From: Anastatus disparis | Lineage: Eukaryota > Arthropoda > Insecta > Hymenoptera > Eupelmidae | Direction: 5' to 3' | Assembly: GCA_017163975.1 (NCBI GenBank) | Contig: JAFFSR010000264.1 | Coordinates: 4,969,501-5,033,500 of the forward strand | DNA length: 64,000 bases | Shown: piece after piece, positions 23,719 through 42,362 of the stretch | How the letters are laid out: each line of letters starts with the position of its first letter | Numbering within the stretch: the stretch's first letter is position 1 | The notes under the pieces: generated by a model | What the model saw: only the letters and a program-made list of their open reading frames with translations | Databases searched by the model: none | Told to the model about the DNA's origin: nothing | Program-made: the position numbers and the translations under genes

Positions 23719-26575
23719 GAGTCAAGCTGTCTCAACTGGGCACACTAAAAATGAAATTGCACTTTCGAATCATTTTATTATTTTATTACGAAGATGTATT
23801 GATAAAAAACAACGTCCTAAAAAATTTTCGAAAAATTTAAATTTTTTAAAAAGTTATTAACAAATGAAGTCTAAAGCCGTTTTTTTTCAAAATTCAATTT
23901 CTCCGCAAATATTGAATGAAAGTTGATGAAATTTTCAGGGTAAGTACAAAACTATCTTCTATTTAAGATGAAATTTAAATTTTATAAAAATGTTTACAAT
24001 TGTTGTTATAAAATTAATTTTTTAATAAACAATTGAAAATTTAACAAACTTCTCGGGTAGGTAGGAAAAAATTTTTTTTTTAAGGAATATTCTATAAAGT
24101 CTAAAGTATCTTTTCCTGGAAGAAAATTTTGGTAATATTCATAAACAAAAAAGTTACGAATTTTTTAATGCGGCGGGATGAGCTTGCGGCGCGCTACCGC
24201 GAGAGATACTTACGCGCGCGTTCAAGCGCTCAGCTTTTTGTACCTGATTATTTATGCATTTGCTCATAATAAATAACATTAATAATAACTAAAACTCGTA
24301 ATAAATAAAATTCATGAGAAAATAATTTGATATATAATATATTTTAATAATTATAACATTTTATTTACAATATCTAAGTAGAGACTTTCTGAACAGTACT
24401 CTTAGAATCATCAGAAAAAATCTTGCATGTTATATTTTTTGAATCGTGTGGCTTATAGCTATGGTATTGACGTGTTCCTTTGACTGTTTTTGCTTGGGAA
24501 AAGCGAGATTCCAAACCTTGTTTATGTTCGTCATACTCATTCGATGAACAGAAATCAAAATAAATTTTAGGAAAGGATTTTTGCGCCCATTCAAATAATT
24601 TTCGTGTATCCGTTATCTGAGCACCCTGCAAACTGGCTCGATAAGCTTGTCTTTTAACACATCCACCAATCCCATCGCAAGCTCCCTTTCCATGTGCGGT
24701 TCCGAAGAAGTGCCATTCTGCTTCAAAGCCAAAATCTTCTTCATGAAATAGTAAATTCATAAAATTAAATCTATTTTTATATTGTGAACCAGCTCCGTCG
24801 AAAAAATAGTAGATTTTTTAATATTTTCAGCACCAAATCTATTTTTCAAGAATCCAATCATTTTCGAATTATAAAGGTGAACTCCAGTGGCATCATGGTT
24901 TATATACTCGGAAAAAACTACAAAATTCGTATGCTCAAGAACATTGTTCTTCTTGTGATATATAACATAAACGTGAAGAGTTGCTTGATCTTTTGACCAA
25001 TGTTGCGACTGAATAGCATCTTGCACATGAAAAGAATAATTTTCAGAGTAATCAAGAGTTACGAGATATTCACCACATTCCAGTAAATTTTTCAATTTTT
25101 CTAGATATTCTGCTTGCGACTTGGCAATAAAATCATGTTTTAAAACTTTCGGCAACTCTTTACCAAGATTTTTAATAAAAATATGTGAACTTTCAGTTTG
25201 TGTGAGTAGTTGACATCTAATAGAAAATTATATATTTTAGAAAATTAATTACTGTCTAAAAAAATTGAGACACAAATATTTAACAAATACCTGTCAGTTG
25301 TGAGCCACTGATTGAATGTAATACTTGTGATGCCATTATTTTCTAAAGTTGATTTCAAATCATCGAGAATTTTCTTTGTCCCAGGACAGTTTTCACAATT
25401 TCCCAGATAACAAGCTGCAGTTTGACTTGGACAAATTATTTCAATAAAAAGTTCTCGATAACTTGTTTGAAAATTGATGTTTTTTCGAGCGAGTTCTTGT
25501 TTGAGGCCTCTTAATTTTAGACGGATATTGCCATGATCTTTACAAACGCAAACATTATGCGTACCCTTAGGACCAGCTAAAATACACTGAGGTGGCCTCA
25601 AAGTTTTAAAACTGACAACGAAACTTTTACTTCCGGAAATTTCTTTACAAAATCTGTATGTAAATCGGCAAGATTTCCCAATAATAAGCGTTTCTAAAAA
25701 AATATTAAGATGAAATTAAAACATCCCTACTAACTATTTTATCTCATATCATTACAGATTTTAATTTATCAAAGAGGAAATATTTTATAATAAATCTACA
25801 TTTTCGAGCTTTTATGTACTTGGATATATAATTATTTGAACTATATTACAAACTCGTAAAGCGTAAAAACGAAGCGCAATAAATAAAACAACTGACGATA
25901 TTTTCATTTTCATACCTGTTTGTGTTGACGTTTTCCACTAACAACAACAGATTTGTATTCTTTCGATCCTGGCATGACCCTACTCACATCGTCATGAAGA
26001 TAAAAATCTTTAACTTTGTCAATATCTGTAGTACTCATTGCATAAATAAGCAGGTACAAAAAGCTGAGCGCTTGAACGCGCGTAAGTATCTCTCGCGGTA
26101 GCGCGCCGCAAGCTCATCCCGCCGCATTAAAAAATTCGTAACTTTTTGTTTATGAATATTACCAAAATTTTTTTTCAGGAAAAGATACTTTAGACTTTAT
26201 AGAATATTCCTTAAAAAAAATTTTTTTCCTACCTACCTGAGAAGTTTGTTAAATTTTCAATTGTTTATTAAAAAATTAATTTTATAACAACAATTGTAAA
26301 CATTTTTATAAAATTTAAATTTCATCTTAAATAGAAGATAGTTTTGTACTTACCCTGAAAATTTCATCAACTTTCATTCAATATTTGCGGAGAAATTGAA
26401 TTTTGAAAAAAAAACGGCTTTAGACTTCATTTGTTAATAACTTTTTAAAAAATTTAAATTTTTCGAAAATTTTTTAGGACGTTGTTTTTTATCAATACAT
26501 CTTCGTAATAAAATAATAAAATGATTGGAAAGTGCAATTTCATTTTTAGTGTGCCCAGTTGAGACAGCTTGACTC
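23719..26575. mobile_element. 2.9-kb DNA transposon with ~537-bp terminal inverted repeats
   Basis: The ends read GAGTCAAGCTGTCTCAACTG and its inverse; the arms (23719-24255 and 26038-26575) are almost identical and include a GC-rich block with GCGGCGGGATGAGCTTGCGG. TAT lies outside both ends, so a 3-bp target duplication is possible. The middle encodes one spliced gene on the minus strand whose start codon lies at the inner edge of the right repeat, which would then act as its promoter. I do not know the superfamily name. Confidence 0.85.
24374..26038 (-). pseudogene. Transposon-encoded protein, three exons, frameshifted
   Basis: Exon 1 is 26038-25916, exon 2 25693-25291, exon 3 25216-24374; splice sites are GT-AG. 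Visible motifs: DDVSRVMPGSKEY in exon 1; KGTHNVCVCKDHGN and a Cys cluster (CYLGNCENCPG) in exon 2; LVTLDYSENY, then DGAGSQYKN, EEDFG, EWHFFGTAHGKGACDGIGG in exon 3. From memory this gene type occurs widely in arthropod and cnidarian genomes as an unnamed transposon protein; the conserved Asp and Glu suggest a DDE/RNase-H-like transposase, which is inference. One frameshift lies near 25625 in exon 2 and one near 24806 just before DGAGSQ, so this copy is inactive. Confidence 0.7.
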
Positions 26576-26619
26576 TATATTAATATGTCTGTTTTTGGAG
26601 CAGATCTAGGAGATTGTAA

Positions 26620-26693
26620 ATAGTTTTGAATCTCTGAGTTTACAAGCAACTTTCACGCCAGTTGAAAGATTTGTTTCAGAAGCAGCTTTGGTA
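26620..26693 (+). pseudogene. Possible hAT transposase C-terminal scrap
   Basis: One frame reads TPVERFVSEAALV, similar to the ERxFSxAG segment of the hAT dimerisation domain. Very short, no start, cut by the MITE that follows. Low certainty. Confidence 0.3.
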
Positions 26694-26932
26694 CACCGAG
26701 AAAAATTCTATCGTAAAAATTACTATTTGATATAGTAGCCATGGGACACACTTTATATGTACAAAAATTACTATTTGAAATAGTAAAAATTTAGAAAATT
26801 CTGAATCATCTAAATTTTTACTATTTAAAATAGCAATTTTTACAATTTAAAATAGTAATTTTTATACATATAAAGTATGTCCCATGGCTACTTTCTAATA
26901 TAGTAATTTTTATGGTAGGATTTTTGTCAGTG
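26694..26932. mobile_element. MITE with CACYGASAAAAATYC ends, TA target duplication
   Basis: TA at 26692-26693 and 26933-26934. Arms pair AAAAATTACTAT...TAGCCATGGGACA with their inverse on the right. Nearly complete hairpin of 239 bp. Confidence 0.8.
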
Positions 26933-27179
26933 TAGCAACTAATAAATGGTAACTGTATCTGTTACACCACCACGCTTTTTTCATAATTTCGAAGTAATTT
27001 CTTAAAATTCATATAATTAAAACGCATAAATTACTAATATACAATTAATAGAAGTTTGATTATTAGAATATCATCCATAAATAATAAGCCAATCATTTTG
27101 AAATTATTATTATTTATATAAATATAAAAATAATAGTATATTAAAACCTATGGCCAGTAAAAAAAAAGAATGTCTCAGA

Positions 27180-27400
27180 TCACATGTAATTGTCGGCTGA
27201 GGCGAAGCCAAGGTACCAAATAGTACATTTCGTAACGGGTATTAAAAGGCTTTATTTAAGAAACGAGAAGTTTACGGCCTGAGCCGAAGGCGAGGATCGT
27301 GACGATTTTCGTAAAAAAGTATTTTCATATCAGTTGCGAACCGTATTTTTTGTCATGAGAGCCAAGAAAGAGCAACAAAGTTGCAATTTTGATAATTGCA
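27180..27400. repeat. Dispersed repeat, copy 1 (GAAGGCGAG type)
   Basis: Matches 53752-53922 in direct orientation over about 170 bp (AGTACATTTCGTAACGGGTA, GAGCCGAAGGCGAGGATCGT, CATGAGAGCCAAGAAAGAGC). GC-richer than its surroundings. No TIRs or coding role found. Confidence 0.75.
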
Positions 27401-27622
27401 AAAAATATTTTTTGACAATCTGTGCGCGAAATTCAATTTCTCTTGCCTCTGTAGCATATGCAAAATACTGTATTCGGACACGCTGTAAGTTAAGCGTGCG
27501 CAAAATGAATTCAACAAGCGTGAAATAAGAAACAGTATGTAAACTAATAGAGGTAAAATTAATAACATAAACCTCGTTTCACTCCGTCGATAACTCTGCC
27601 GTGACAGAATACGCCATTTCAA

Positions 27623-28388
27623 ACACTTGTATCATAATATACTATTCTTTATAGTTTCATAATGTACTATTGCGGTACGTTACTGAAATTTGGTATTTTT
27701 GAAAAACAATGTTGACATGTGCTAAACTTCATGAAACAATTGAAATCTACGATTTTACGGTAAATTGATCAAATCTATCCTTATCAAGTGTTCAACCGTA
27801 ATTTAACATTTTAGGAATTGTACAATTGATGCTTCTCATTACAATTTTCTGATTTTCAAACTTTTTCGTTTATACTGCATCTAAACTTATGTATAACTTA
27901 ACTTAATTGTAAATAAATAAATGTATTTCAACAAATTTTGTAATTCTTAACAAATTAATTAATTTTTTTTAATAAAGGTTTTATAAAAATATACAAATAT
28001 TTTTTAAAAAGTATGCACTTTAAATATTTTATATACATTTTTTATCGATAATTTGTTAATATCTTGTAAAATTTTTATTAAATATAGTAACAGTTGATAT
28101 TATCTTTCATACGAAACATTTTTTAATGTATAATAATTTAAAATATCTTATTTAAAACATTTATGAATTTTTGAAATCTAACGTTCTCTATATGAAAACA
28201 CAGTAACTGTTGACAATATATAATTCTAGAATGAACATAAAAAATTATAATTGTAGATTTCGTAATCAAAAGTTATTTAATAAAAAAACGTCAAAATATA
28301 AATAAAACAAAATGATTTCAGTAATGTCAATTTTTATATGCATTGACCACGGTTGAGTTCCAAATAAAGTACTATATATTATTTTAAA
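27623..28388. other. AT-rich stretch, nothing recognised
   Basis: No gene or repeat signal that I can support. Confidence 0.45.
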
Positions 28389-28545
28389 CCCTGGTGGAAA
28401 TTGAAACGTTTTTTTTAACATTTTTTGGCCAGTAGAAATGGAAACGCTTTTTTTAACATTTATTGGCCATTTATTTGGCATTTTTATAACTAATAACCTC
28501 AAATTTTTATACACACCATTTTTAATGCTCACATTTCTACCAGGG
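28389..28545. mobile_element. Short CCCTGGTGGAAAT-type MITE
   Basis: Starts CCCTGGTGGAAATTGAAACG and ends ACATTTCTACCAGGG. AA is on both sides. An inner segment (GAAACGTTTTTTTTAACATT) is duplicated in tandem about 50 bp apart. Confidence 0.7.
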
Positions 28546-28564
28546 AAGTTACTATAATTATTAC

Positions 28565-28965
28565 ATATATATACTTGGGTTTACCCACCTACAGTCTATT
28601 TTGCCCTAGTAAGTGCTTTGAAACCTTTGTTTTATATCTTTCGAATTCGATGATGCGAGGGGTCCTTTATAACCAAATGTCTACCTCAGGCCGTGATCTG
28701 AAGCTTGCTACAGCGAACTTTAACATTACGGGCTAATCGATAATAAATTTCGGTGTTTATGTCACATTCCGTAGGTTCAAACACCGAAAACATTAATCTC
28801 TTACCTACCGCACATATTGTTGACAACGAAATATCACCCAATCGATCAACGAAGTTACATAAGCAGCGGTCACCCATCCAAGTAATAACCGCGCTCAGTG
28901 CTGCTTAACATCTCTGACCGGCCGAGATGCAGTTTCGTGACTCCACCAATGTACCGGTTTTTTAG
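28565..28965 (-). repeat. 5S-rRNA-derived SINE
   Basis: On the minus strand, 28945-28865 reads like the 5' two-thirds of 5S rRNA: CATCTCGGCCGGTCAGAGAT, then GTTAAGCAGCACTGAGCGCG and TTATTACTTGGATGGGTGAC. This covers the internal box A / IE / box C promoter of RNA polymerase III. The remainder does not match 5S and leads through unrelated sequence to about 28565, as in SINE3-type elements. The 63-codon open frame 28686-28877 within it is not convincing. Confidence 0.75.
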
Positions 28966-28979
28966 TAACTATAATTATT

Positions 28980-30212
28980 TCTTTGTGATTGTGGTCTGAG
29001 CTAGCGAAACTAAGTGAAGAACTTAAACTTCACTCTTGGCAATGCAGGATGTACCACTTTTAATAAATATAAGAGTAAATATTGTTTATAAAAGTAAATA
29101 ATATTAATGATTCCTGGTAGAAATTAATCTGCATCTGCCTACTTTTTTATGTTGAATAATCGAGGCCTCGATACAATTAGACAAATTTTCTACAAGGAAC
29201 ATAAGAAATATTAAAAACAGTTTGAAGTCGATTAAGGAAATCAACACTTTGTATTCTCAAATTTCAATCCAAATTTATTTTAATAATAATAATATTAATA
29301 AAAATAATTTAAGTTATGTACATCATTGATATTTCATAAATATTCGTCGTTAAATTTATAAGAATACTATTTTCGTAATTTCTATTTTTTTTACGTCATT
29401 AAAAGTCAACAAATTATTGAAATATCATTAAAATAGCATTAAATGCAATAATATATTATTTTACGAAAAAATCTAAAATTTTTTTTTTTAAATATAATAT
29501 TAAAAACTCGAAGAAATCTTCGCAATTATTGTTTAAAAAGAAAAAAATTCAAACATCTACGAAAATTAAAACTTTACAATTACTTAATTTTCATTTGATT
29601 TGTTATTAATTTAAAAAATAATAGTCATAGAAATAATTAAAAATAAACAGAAGTGCAGTTGTAAACAAAGTGCGTGTTATCCAAAGAAATACGGACAGAT
29701 ATCGGTATTAGCGTCTCTTTTTCTTTTTCTCTATTCAACCACTTAAATGTACGCATACATTTATAAGTAGAGTGGGGATATCACAGAAAAAAAGAGAGAG
29801 AAACAAAATCAAGCTTTTAAAAAATTATCATTGCAAGTTATTTAATAACAAAACTACTTTAAGAAGAACATTTGACTTTTTATAACGTTTTTATTATTTT
29901 TAGAAAATCTATCAATTGTAATAAAAAAAAAAATTTCAATATTTATTGTTATGTTTATAGCAGAAAGATTCTATTAATCCATTTTTATACATATGCATAT
30001 ATGTGTGTGTGTATATATATCAAATCGAATGTACTAAATTTTGACAACAAAGTCTACACTATATGTTGCCCGCACTATATACTCCCTTACAGGTTAAATC
30101 ATTCATCTGTGTCAGTCGTTTTACGGACCGCGAGTGATGATTACAATTTCAACGATCGATCCTTATTATTATATTGAAAAAAAGTGTAGTGTGTATGACT
30201 TTATTGTAAAAA
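28980..30212. other. Upstream region of the FLYWCH/MULE-like gene
   Basis: AT-rich. One end of a CCTGGTAGAAAT element is at 29113. The sequence TCCCTTACAG-G near 30090 could be a 5' UTR acceptor. Nothing else supported. Confidence 0.4.
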
Positions 30213-36959
<6,747 letters not shown>

Positions 36960-37037
36960 AATTGTAAGTGATCTTATAAGAATGTAAACAAATATTTGTT
37001 TACCTCGTCATTTTTGTGAAAGTATATTTTTTACTTA

Positions 37038-37917
37038 CCCATATGGAAAAAATTTTTGGATATAATTGTAAATAACTGCTAATAACTGTAAATAAATGTA
37101 AATAAATGTAAATAACTGTAAATAACTGTAGAAAAGTGTTAAAAAATGTGGGAATTGAGACATAAATAACAGTTATTTACAATTATTTACAATTATTTAC
37201 TGTTATTTACACTTATTTACAGTTATTAACTGTTATTTACACTTATTAACTGTTATTTACACTTATTTGCAGTTATTTATATTTATTTACAGTTATTTAC
37301 ATTTATTCACTTTTTTCACAATTATTTACAGTTATTTACGATTATTTATAGTTTTTTACAATTATTTGCAGTTATTTACATTTTCGAAAATTATCACGAA
37401 TTTATTCAATAATTTTATATATAGGCGAAAAATTTTTTAAAATGTGAATAACTGTAAATAATTGTAAAAACTATGGAAAATTGTAAATAGTTGTAAATAA
37501 TTATAAATAACTGTAAATAACTGTAAAAACTGTAAATAACTGTAAATAACTATAAATAATTGTAAATAATTATTAATAACATTAAATTATCCACTAATTC
37601 AAAAATTTTTGAAAATGTAAATAACTGTAAATAATTATGAATAACTGTAAATAATTATGAATAACTGTAAATAATTATGAATAATTGTAAATAATTATAA
37701 AAAACTAAATAATTGTAAATAATTGTAAATAACTGTAAATAACAGTTAATAACAGTTAATAACTGTAAATAACTGTAAATAATAGTAATTAATAATAAAT
37801 AATAGTAAATAACTGTAAATAACTATTATTTATGTCTCAATTCCTACATTTTTTAACAGTTATTTACAATTATTTACTATTATTTACAGTTTTTCACATA
37901 AATTATTTCCATATGGG
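37038..37917. mobile_element. Palindromic MITE of TAAATAACTG arrays, TA target duplication
   Basis: Ends CCCATATGGAAAT and its inverse (ATTTCCATATGGG), TA at 37036-37037 and 37918-37919. The body is arrays of (T/A)AAATAACTG-type decamers in alternating orientation. An inner motif with TTGAGACATAAATAAC near the left end recurs inverted near the right end. Same design as 452-946. Confidence 0.85.
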
Positions 37918-38246
37918 TAAGTAATGAAGATTTGTGGAATTCATATGAGTTACTTTAAGAATGAGATTATTTAGTAAATTGTATTTAAATTACATATTTA
38001 TCTTGTATAAAAAAGTTGATTTTTTCGTTCTTTTTATAAAATAAAAATAAAAAAATTAATAGGTTTCAATAAAGCATGAAATAAGAGTGAATAAATTTTC
38101 TATGAAGTTGAAAAATGTATTATTATGTTTTTGGTTAAGGTGATCTCGTAGCTTAGGATAGGTTTCAATTTTTATTTTACAAATCATGCTTATAATGCAT
38201 GAGATTTTTCAGACGTTATAATTTTCGATCATTTTTTGAAATCCAC

Positions 38247-38326
38247 TAACAGCATGAAAGGTTGCTGCAAGGTTTCAGTAATGATGATTTCATTACTGAA
38301 ACCTTGCAGCAATCTTTCATGTTGTG
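38247..38326. repeat. 80-bp near-perfect hairpin
   Basis: Arms GGTTGCTGCAAGGTTTCAGT and ACTGAAACCTTGCAGCAATC pair over about 36 bp with a tiny loop. Could be a micro-MITE; a loop this small argues against a canonical microRNA precursor. Confidence 0.7.
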
Positions 38327-38329
38327 TGA

Positions 38330-39160
38330 GAAGGTAGAAAACTTAGAAATACGAAAAATTTTGTAAACTAAAAGCGTAATTTGATAGAAATTTAGCTGAA
38401 TCTCCAAAGTTGCCTTGCAAAATTTTTTTTTTCTCAAATGATGGTATGAAATGATTATATCAGATAATAGACAAGTTTTTGAGCAGATTGCCTACATGGT
38501 TCAGTAAAAGTGAATTTTATTAATTCTGTTAAATTTTACAAATCTTTCACCAAAGAATCAGAATATAATGTAAAAAAATATCATTTACATCTAACTACAG
38601 TCATTGACAATAAATATTTCGATCACCAAAATATTTAATTATAATTTTTATACAAAATTTTTAAATATTTCCAGGTTATAGATTGAAAACTGTGGACTCC
38701 ACTTGCTTCAAAATCAGATTTCTCTCAATATATAGTTTTATTAATAGTTTGAAATGACTCAATTGCTGATTTGTTATCAATATATGAAATAGATATAAAA
38801 AATTATTTAAAAAAAATATGTATCGTTAGAACCCATAATCTCACTTCATATCGTCAAAACTGTTATTGATTATTTTGTTTTAGAATATAAACGACTTCAC
38901 GTTGAGAAGATATATTTTTATCACATTATTTTATTTATCAAATTTTGAAATAAAAAAAATGTAATTCTAAAGAAATTATAAGTTTTACGATTAAACCCTG
39001 TAGAGGTAATTATTTTGATAAAAATAAAAATTTTTTGATAATCATAGATCTTGGTGATTAATAAATTTTACATTATATATAGTTTAATTATTATTCTATT
39101 TCAGTATACCTAAAAAGAAATTTATTTAATTTTGAATTCATGTGTTTGGAAATAAAATAT
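38330..39160. other. AT-rich stretch, nothing recognised
   Basis: No supported gene or repeat. Confidence 0.45.
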
Positions 39161-39164
39161 TTGA

Positions 39165-39385
39165 ATAAATATTTTTTTTTACACAGGGCGTGTTCAGTGG
39201 GTACTTTACTCCCTCCCAGCGAAAAGTAAAGTACCCACTGTACGCTGCCTTTGTAAAAAAATCGTATATTTACCACGGGAGTAAATGAAAAATGCCTTAA
39301 ATTGTATGTTTGTCAACCTCGCCTCCAGCTCGGGTGATGATTTCAGACATTTTTCATTTTTACTCCCTAGGTGAATAATATACTA
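39165..39385. repeat. Repeat with GGGAGTAAA and CTCGCCTCCAGCTCGGG motifs
   Basis: Contains an inverted pair (CAGTGGGTACTTTACTCCC / GTAAAGTACCCACTG) and a right side with TTTACTCCCTAGGTGAATAA, similar to the inner ends of the foldback at 17711-19312 and the repeat at 53630. Confidence 0.5.
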
Positions 39386-39598
39386 TTTTCAATTGAAATA
39401 TTTTTTTTTTGAGCAGTTAAATTATAAATAACTATTTGATAAGTAAGTAACATTGAAAAATAAAGTTTTCATTTTTATTACTATATATTAAGCATATTTA
39501 AAACTATATTTCGTTTATTTAAGTTCCCTTCAATAGACAATATGAAAACAGTTTTATGAGTAATTATAATAAAACTATGTATAAAAATAAAGTTTTAA

Positions 39599-40236
39599 GG
39601 TGGCTCAAGCGATTTTTTCTAAAATTGTTAAACTATCCAAAATTTGTATTAAAATATTCTTTATATCGTAATATTTCGATATTTATTTTGAAAAATAGAG
39701 GTTGACGAACTATTTTTAAAGAAAAAGATGTTTTAATAATTGTAATTAATACATGTGCTCTTATGGGACTGAATCATAAATTAGGTTTTACGCTAATATA
39801 AAAAAGTACAAGTTAAAATAAAAATTATACACTTATAGTTTGTTTCACGGAGATCATTTTTCAAAAAGAAAAAAAGGACTTGACGAAGAAATACAAGAGA
39901 AAATAAATCTAAAAGAATGCGAAATAGAATTTGCTACACATAATGGCAGCTTCTGCGCATGCGCGTCAGATACAGGCGCCATACGTAAAGCTAACGTGCG
40001 TTCAGAGTGCTCGTAACCAACAAAACAGCAGGGACGTACTAAAGTAAAACTTGTAATGAGAAACAAAAAAAAAATTTTTTTTCTTTTTTATTACTTTTGA
40101 TTACTTAAAATTGTTTTCTTATCATAAGAAATAATCAATAATATTATTTAATCAGTTATAATAGCTCTATCAATAAAAACATTTTGATGTCGCAGACAGG
40201 GCCCCGCTTGATACGGCACCAAGCGCTTGAGCCACC
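39599..40236. mobile_element. TTAA-flanked MITE, GGTGGCTCAAGCG ends
   Basis: TTAA at 39595-39598 and 40237-40240; 13-bp inverted ends GGTGGCTCAAGCG. Interior without a supported gene. Confidence 0.8.
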
Positions 40237-40306
40237 TTAATTAAATTTATTTTGAAACTTACTACATGATCGAAAAAAAATATCAATTTTCGATTATATA
40301 CATTAA

Positions 40307-41028
40307 GGATGTTCAATGGTTACGTAAAAGTTAACAGAATGCATTGAAATTTTAAAATATGATTTATTATATTAAATTAAAGTACCTCAATTTTTTTCCA
40401 TATTTTATTCCGCATGTTTTTTCGAGAAATTTAATGTTAAAAATACGAAAAATAACATAGGCTCTTATGGGTGATCTGAGGATCGATTGCGTTTTATATA
40501 AATTTCTGTCACAAAAGTTAACAGATCAAATTAAAATTTAGATATTATGAAAGTATATTATCTAAGGATTCATTTCATATAGTTTTTTATATACCTTTCA
40601 GGAAAATTGACAGAGATTTCCAAAGTTTAAGTTAAAGTAAGAGTTAATTTTTGAAAACCCGCTACTGCTACGTAAAAGATTTGGCAACGTTGCGTATATA
40701 TAACATAAGTTTTGAATTGAAAGATAATATTTTTCTGCTAAACTTAACCTACAAATAGAAGCACTGTGTTGCCAAATTTCATTCAACATATTACCGAACT
40801 TAAATTAATTTATAATAAATTAAATAACATTTTAAAATGTTTTATTTATTAAATAAAAGCGTTTAAATTTAATTTAAATAATATATTTCATCTCTAAGTG
40901 CCATTCAAAGAACTTTTTGTTGAAAAATATTTCATTACTTTAAGTTCGCAGCGATCCTTCTTTCCTATGTTAAAGCATAGGGTACCCTTCTGACTCTTCA
41001 CCTCCCCGCATGACACCATTGAACATCC
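40307..41028. mobile_element. TTAA-flanked MITE, GGATGTTCAATGGT ends
   Basis: TTAA at 40303-40306 and 41029-41032; 14-bp inverted ends GGATGTTCAATGGT. Interior without a supported gene. Confidence 0.8.
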
Positions 41029-41032
41029 TTAA

Positions 41033-41445
41033 AACTATTATCAATCGAAAGACGCGCCTTTTCTTGTATAAGCCTTATACATGACAATGTCGCAGCAGTT
41101 TGTAGTATTGTTATATGCTTTTCCGAGTTTGCTGATTTTGTGATCATCAAGGAAGGTTTTTTTTCACAAAAATAGAATTCTGACAATATTTTTGGATATC
41201 GATTACACAGGTATGCATTATTTTTCCAAGTAGAATCTTTGTTAATTATTATGGCAGTTATTAAAACATATTTAAGAAACCTTGAAAATGTATATTTTGA
41301 AAAAAAGTTTTTATTCCATTTTAACCTCAAAATCGGAATTTGTTGCTTTTTTTGGCTCTCATATATATTCGCAAATAAAACCTATTGTAAAATGTATTAT
41401 TATTTTCTTCTTACCCGAAGATGTGTTCATTTATTTTAAATCGAG
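41033..41445. other. Spacer, nothing recognised
   Basis: AT-rich; the open frames on both strands have no recognisable motif. Confidence 0.4.
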
Positions 41446-41770
41446 TATACACTGAGAATTCTTTCGCTCAGCTATTACCCTCACCCAAGACCAGTAACAC
41501 GCCCGTGAAAAGGCGGCGCTTCTAGCCTTTCGGGCTCCCTGACGAACTCTTTCGAGTTCGACGACTGTGCCCACGCGGTAATCTTCCCTTTACACTCGTC
41601 TATATGGCGCTGCTATCGAGCTCTCGGGCCTTTTCAGTGCGCTGGAGGGCCTTCTCAGTGCGCCGGAGGGACTAGCTACTAATCCCTTTTACGGCGCGCA
41701 TACTATAGTGCGTTTAGGCGCTCTGGCTAAACTTCAAGTCTAGTAGCTAGTCCTTTTAGTTTTCAGTTTA
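41446..41770. other. GC-rich patch of unknown nature
   Basis: About half G+C in an AT-rich window. It holds a short tandem pair (GGGCCTTTTCAGTGCGCTGG / GGGCCTTCTCAGTGCGCCGG) and an inverted pair (GGACTAGCTACTAATCC and GTCTAGTAGCTAGTCC). No open frame of note. Confidence 0.6.
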
Positions 41771-41934
41771 AAATTGTGCGAAGAGGAAAAATCTTGAATT
41801 TAAGGGTACGTTCGGAAACAGTTTTCAGTTAGTTTGTCACGTGATATGTGGCAACGCTAACGCTGTGGCAAACCACGTGATAAACTAAATATCTGTGTGT
41901 TTGAAACAAATATTTTTTATCAGCTGATCGGGGC

Positions 41935-42362
41935 AGTTTTGAATATTTATTGTATTAATTGAAATTAATATGATAAATATTCATTGTATTAATTAAAATT
42001 AATACAATAAATATTCAAAAGTAGTAAAGCTTAATTTAGAACAATAATATTATTATTTATTTTTGACAAGTCAGTAGTATAAGATATATATTATTTAGCT
42101 TTTGAAACTTATTTTTAAAAATTTATAGTCACGCACATTTTAATAATTTTAAAATAATTTATATTAGGATTTTTAAAAATAGTCTAGTAAAATAATTGAT
42201 AAAATACTATAAGCAAATAGGTTATGAATATAATGAGGATTTATTTAGTAATATTACCTAAAATTATATATTCATATTCTATTTTATTTATAATTGCTTA
42301 AAGTATTTTATCAATTATTTGACTTGACTATTTTTAAAAATCTTAATATAAATTATTTTAAT
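41935..42362. repeat. Two AT-rich foldbacks
   Basis: 41938-42019: TTGAATATTTATTGTATTAA and its inverse. About 42130-42362: arms with ATTTATATTAGGATTTTTAA and AATAATTGATAAAATACT, inverted on the right. Both look like small MITEs; boundaries uncertain. Confidence 0.6.

Noticed and set aside
24784..24996. 70-codon plus-strand frame
   Set aside because: Antisense shadow of exon 3 of the transposon gene.
28686..28877. 63-codon open frame on the minus strand
   Set aside because: It lies in the body of the 5S-derived SINE and has no recognisable motif.
38247..38326. A microRNA gene call
   Set aside because: The loop is too small and there is no small-RNA evidence; kept only as a hairpin.
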